The translations under genes were made by a program, and so were the position numbers. Below the pieces are notes generated by a model. The model had not been told where the DNA came from. It saw only the letters and a program-made list of their open reading frames with translations, and ran no database searches. A stretch of 22,485 nucleotides of DNA, from contig JAYMSP010002791.1 of the NCBI GenBank assembly GCA_036897095.1, forward strand, positions 1 to 22,485. Reading direction: 5' to 3'. Every line of letters begins with the position of its first letter. Position 1 is the stretch's first letter. Source of the DNA: Plantago elongata. Its lineage: Eukaryota > Streptophyta > Magnoliopsida > Lamiales > Plantaginaceae. Below are positions 19,952-22,485 of the stretch, piece by piece.

Positions 19952-20634
19952 ATTGCCTGGAATGGAGTACCTGCAAAACAACAAGGAAAAGGGATGTACA
20001 ATGAGAGGGTACGTGCTAGTGTGGTTTTGACAGCGAGGATCAACAGTTTGAATATAAAGAGAAGGGGGGAGGGGATATTTTGAATCAAGATTTGTTCGAA
20101 TCGTGATTTCCCAGCCATGAGTTAGAGCAGAGATTCTGAGTAGACCGATAGAATCAATTACGTCGGATCTCAATGATAAACAAATCGAAATGGATATGTG
20201 GTAACAGATCTGCAGATTCAAAATTAGATTATTTAAGAATATAGTGGGAGAGCAAAACAAAGAAGGAGAGGGGAGAGCCTCGATTAATTAAACGAGGAGA
20301 ACAATCTCCAATAGGAGTAGCAACGTCACCCATGTGGGGAAGGAAGTCGAGGAAGACCATCGGAGCTGTCACCAAGAAAAGGCCAGTGGCTAGAATTTAT
20401 AGAGAGCATTTTAATACTCCAAGCACTAAACTGTTGTATTAATTAAACATTATATATAAACATTACAAACAAACTACAATATCCTACTATTTTTGAAATT
20501 TTACTAAATTAAATTCTAAAATAAAATTGCTAGATTATATTCTAATTTTAAATCAAACTACTGTATGTCACATGGTGAACATGGAAGTAAATCACGTAAA
20601 TTGGGATATATGTTCATAAATTGGGCCATATATT

Positions 20635-21159
20635 ATGGACTGGAGCATCCTCATTTATTTCTACACAAGAAGGAGTCACCAGAAACTGCAGAGTAAGATG
20701 AAAAGTTCAAGAGCGAGAGTAACATCTCATCCACCTGATAAGATCCACCTTGAAGTTCGAGCAAGTCTTCAAGATGTTCATCTGAAAATCGAAGAGAAGT
20801 CTTTATTTGATCTAAGAAGCCCCAACACACATGAAGAAATGTTGTTGGAACTATTGTCGAAGGAAGATCAAATCCAAAGGTCCAGCCGAAGCTCAATCAA
20901 CCTTCTTCAAGTTTTTCGCCTAAAGTCCTGTCAGATGAAAGATCAAGCTGAAAAGACCTTGGAGAAACGTTTTCTGGTGGCCAAACTTCCTCAAAAGAAG
21001 ACCAAAGACCAAATTCAGCGACTATCTAGCAGCATTATTCATGGAGTTCGTCAAATCCCTAATAAGCTCGTTATCGCTCGCCTCAAATACTCATTCACAA
21101 TTCGATCCAAGATCAAGCTAAGAAGTTCTCGCATTGACGTTCTTCCGACTTTGATGTGA
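20635..21159 (+). other. Unrecognised 174-codon open frame, copy B
   Basis: Longer form of the frame at 12147-12503: MDWSILIYFYTRRS... through IEEKSLFDLRSPNTHEEMLL to RIDVLPTLM. It has no recognised domain, signal peptide or membrane segment and is basic overall. Differences from copy A fall mainly at amino-acid-changing positions, so I doubt it is a selected gene. It may be a remnant of an unidentified retroelement. Confidence 0.3.
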
Positions 21160-21465
21160 TAAATCCAAGAACGAAGAATTTAAGATCCTCGTTCACCGCT
21201 TTAGAAGACTAGAATCAGATGACTAGACTAGAGACTGTACCCCTCTTCCATCAAGATAAATACATTATCATTTGTGCATTGTTACTTGCTACAATTACAT
21301 CGAAGGAAGTAATATGACTTACGAAATAAAAATAATTACAATGAAAAGACAAAGTCAATCGTAACCAATCATATTGCAATTTTACACTATCATTTTTTTT
21401 CCTTTTGTTTTCTTTTTGATATTTCATTTTATTACAATTAACCCCAAAAAATTAATATTGATATA
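21160..21465. other. Stretch without a recognised gene, copy B
   Basis: Counterpart of 12504-12850, ending at the Stowaway-like terminus. AT-rich towards its end. I see no gene. Confidence 0.5.
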
Positions 21466-21495
21466 CTACCTCCGTTCTGGGTTCATCTTCTGACG
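21464..21495. mobile_element. Stowaway-like MITE end, copy B
   Basis: TA-CTACCTCCGTTCT resembles CTCCCTCCGTCCC and stands directly before the copia LTR start at 21496, as in copy A. No other end is visible. Confidence 0.4.
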
Positions 21496-22485
21496 TGTTA
21501 GGAATATCTGTTAGTATTTTTGATCAATCACCAAATGACTTATCTTAGTACAGAAAGGTGACTGGTACTCTTAGTTCACTTGAACCTTGTAAAAGAGGAA
21601 ATCACTTAGTATTTTAGTCTCGTAAAACTTGTATTAGGAGTATTAGGTCTATGAATGTAATTTTATGTTTTGAAGAAGGCCATGATGAAGGATTCTAGCA
21701 ATGGATTTTAATCGAAGATTGAAGATAGAAGATTGCACAAGTTTATGAAGACTAAAGGGTTAAGTCTCCTCGGATAGACTATGATCAGAAAGCATATTGT
21801 ATAGTGTATATATAGTGTATATATTTCACCGGCTGGAAAGTCGCTTAATGCATAATCCTCTCTAAAAATTAGAAAGGGACTTCTAGAACTCATGTCAAGA
21901 TATAAACGGATTGAATTTTGAGTATGTCTAATGGATACTATTCAAATGACTCTCATATTCATCTATAAATATCACCACTGAGAAGCTGAGAAATACACAC
22001 ACGAACTACGCTCATATATACTTACACGCAAGAATTCTCTCAAGCATCTCACTAACATTCTCCAAGCTTACTGTTGCGACTAAAAAGCTCGAAGAATCAC
22101 TAGTAGTTCTAAGTGTCCTGAACCTATAAACAGAGATTATTATTCGTGAAAGAGTTGAACTTTCATATACCTTTGTGAAGCTCATTCTCTAGAACGGATA
22201 CCAATTACTTGGGCCAGTAAAAGGGAAGCACCATACATTGAATAAGTGTATCAAAAAGTTCTATCTCTTCAAACCTCTCTGAAAATGTAACTGAAAAGTT
22301 ATACAAGAAGCTTCCCGAAAATCAACTTATAACCAACACCATCAAGGCGTGGAGTACATGATGTACTTGATTTGGAAAATCAAGGAATATCTCCAAGGTT
22401 ATCTTGAGTACAGGAAGTACTTGGATCGATGAGCTAGGGAACAACTCGGGGGGGGGGGGAATTTTGGTGGGGAACCCTTTTTTTT
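21496..22485 (+). repeat. Copia 5' LTR, copy B (cut by the window end)
   Basis: It starts TGTTAGGAATATC like copy A. The TATA box is at 21964-21971. It lacks about 125 bp present in copy A and has a doubled TATAGTGTATA near 21799-21825. A G12 run (22448-22459) stands where copy A has G6. The LTR end, primer site and gag lie beyond 22485. Confidence 0.82.

Larger units (their letters stand above)
16982..20410 (-). mobile_element. L1-type LINE, copy B (3' part missing)
   Basis: Minus-strand copy of the LINE from the middle of the reverse transcriptase to the 5' UTR. The missing part is the LINE 3' half, whereas ordinary LINE insertion loses the 5' end. The 16982 edge is therefore a rearrangement junction, not an integration end. 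The 5' boundary near 20410 is approximate. Confidence 0.82.
16982..22485. repeat. Unit B of the tandem duplication (runs off the window)
   Basis: Counterpart of 9061 to about 13975. It keeps 731 bp (18432-19162) missing from unit A. It lacks the second G-run unit and about 125 bp of LTR. Its copia gag, if present, lies beyond the window. Confidence 0.85.

Noticed and set aside
12881..22485. A single giant copia element with LTRs at 12881 and 21496 carrying a captured LINE
   Set aside because: The DNA upstream of both LTRs (LINE, unknown frame, MITE end) is the same, and no polypurine tract precedes the second LTR. The second LTR has the flank of a 5' LTR, so tandem duplication explains it better.

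Overview
The window is nuclear DNA of a flowering plant. The grounds are an intron-rich trithorax-type chromatin gene of the plant ATX3/4/5 group, Stowaway MITEs with TA target duplications, a plant L1-type LINE, and a Ty1/copia element primed by initiator tRNA-Met. I cannot place the species. No complete bacterial-style gene, tRNA, rRNA or CRISPR array is visible.

Layout. Bases 1-625 look like the 3' part of a Ty3/gypsy LTR. Bases 626-2157 are AT-rich and hold one Stowaway MITE inserted inside another. Bases 2158-5160 (minus strand) carry the first nine coding exons (546 codons) of an ATX3/4/5-like H3K4 methyltransferase gene. Its PWWP and PHD parts are present, but its extended PHD and SET exons are not in the window. 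Three telo-boxes lie just upstream, in the 5' UTR or promoter. Bases 5600-6303 are spacer with a worn Stowaway relative.

From 6304 onward everything is transposon. A decayed L1-type LINE lies on the minus strand from its A-tail (6304) to about 11800. It is followed by an unrecognised stretch, a Stowaway-like end, and a copia element (LTR 12881-14322, PBS, broken gag to about 16979) that stops at what looks like the protease active-site motif. At 16982 the sequence jumps back to the LINE reverse transcriptase and repeats the same order (LINE, unknown stretch, MITE end, copia LTR) to the window end. I read this as an old direct tandem duplication of a roughly 7.9-kb mosaic unit (9061-16981). 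Each copy has since gained its own deletions and stops.

Function. Only the ATX-like gene looks alive; every transposon reading frame is broken. I found no convincing undescribed biological system. The most useful observations are the mosaic tandem duplication, a GC-AG intron needed to keep the ATX-like frame open, the absent catalytic half of that gene, and conserved hairpins in the copia LTR leader.
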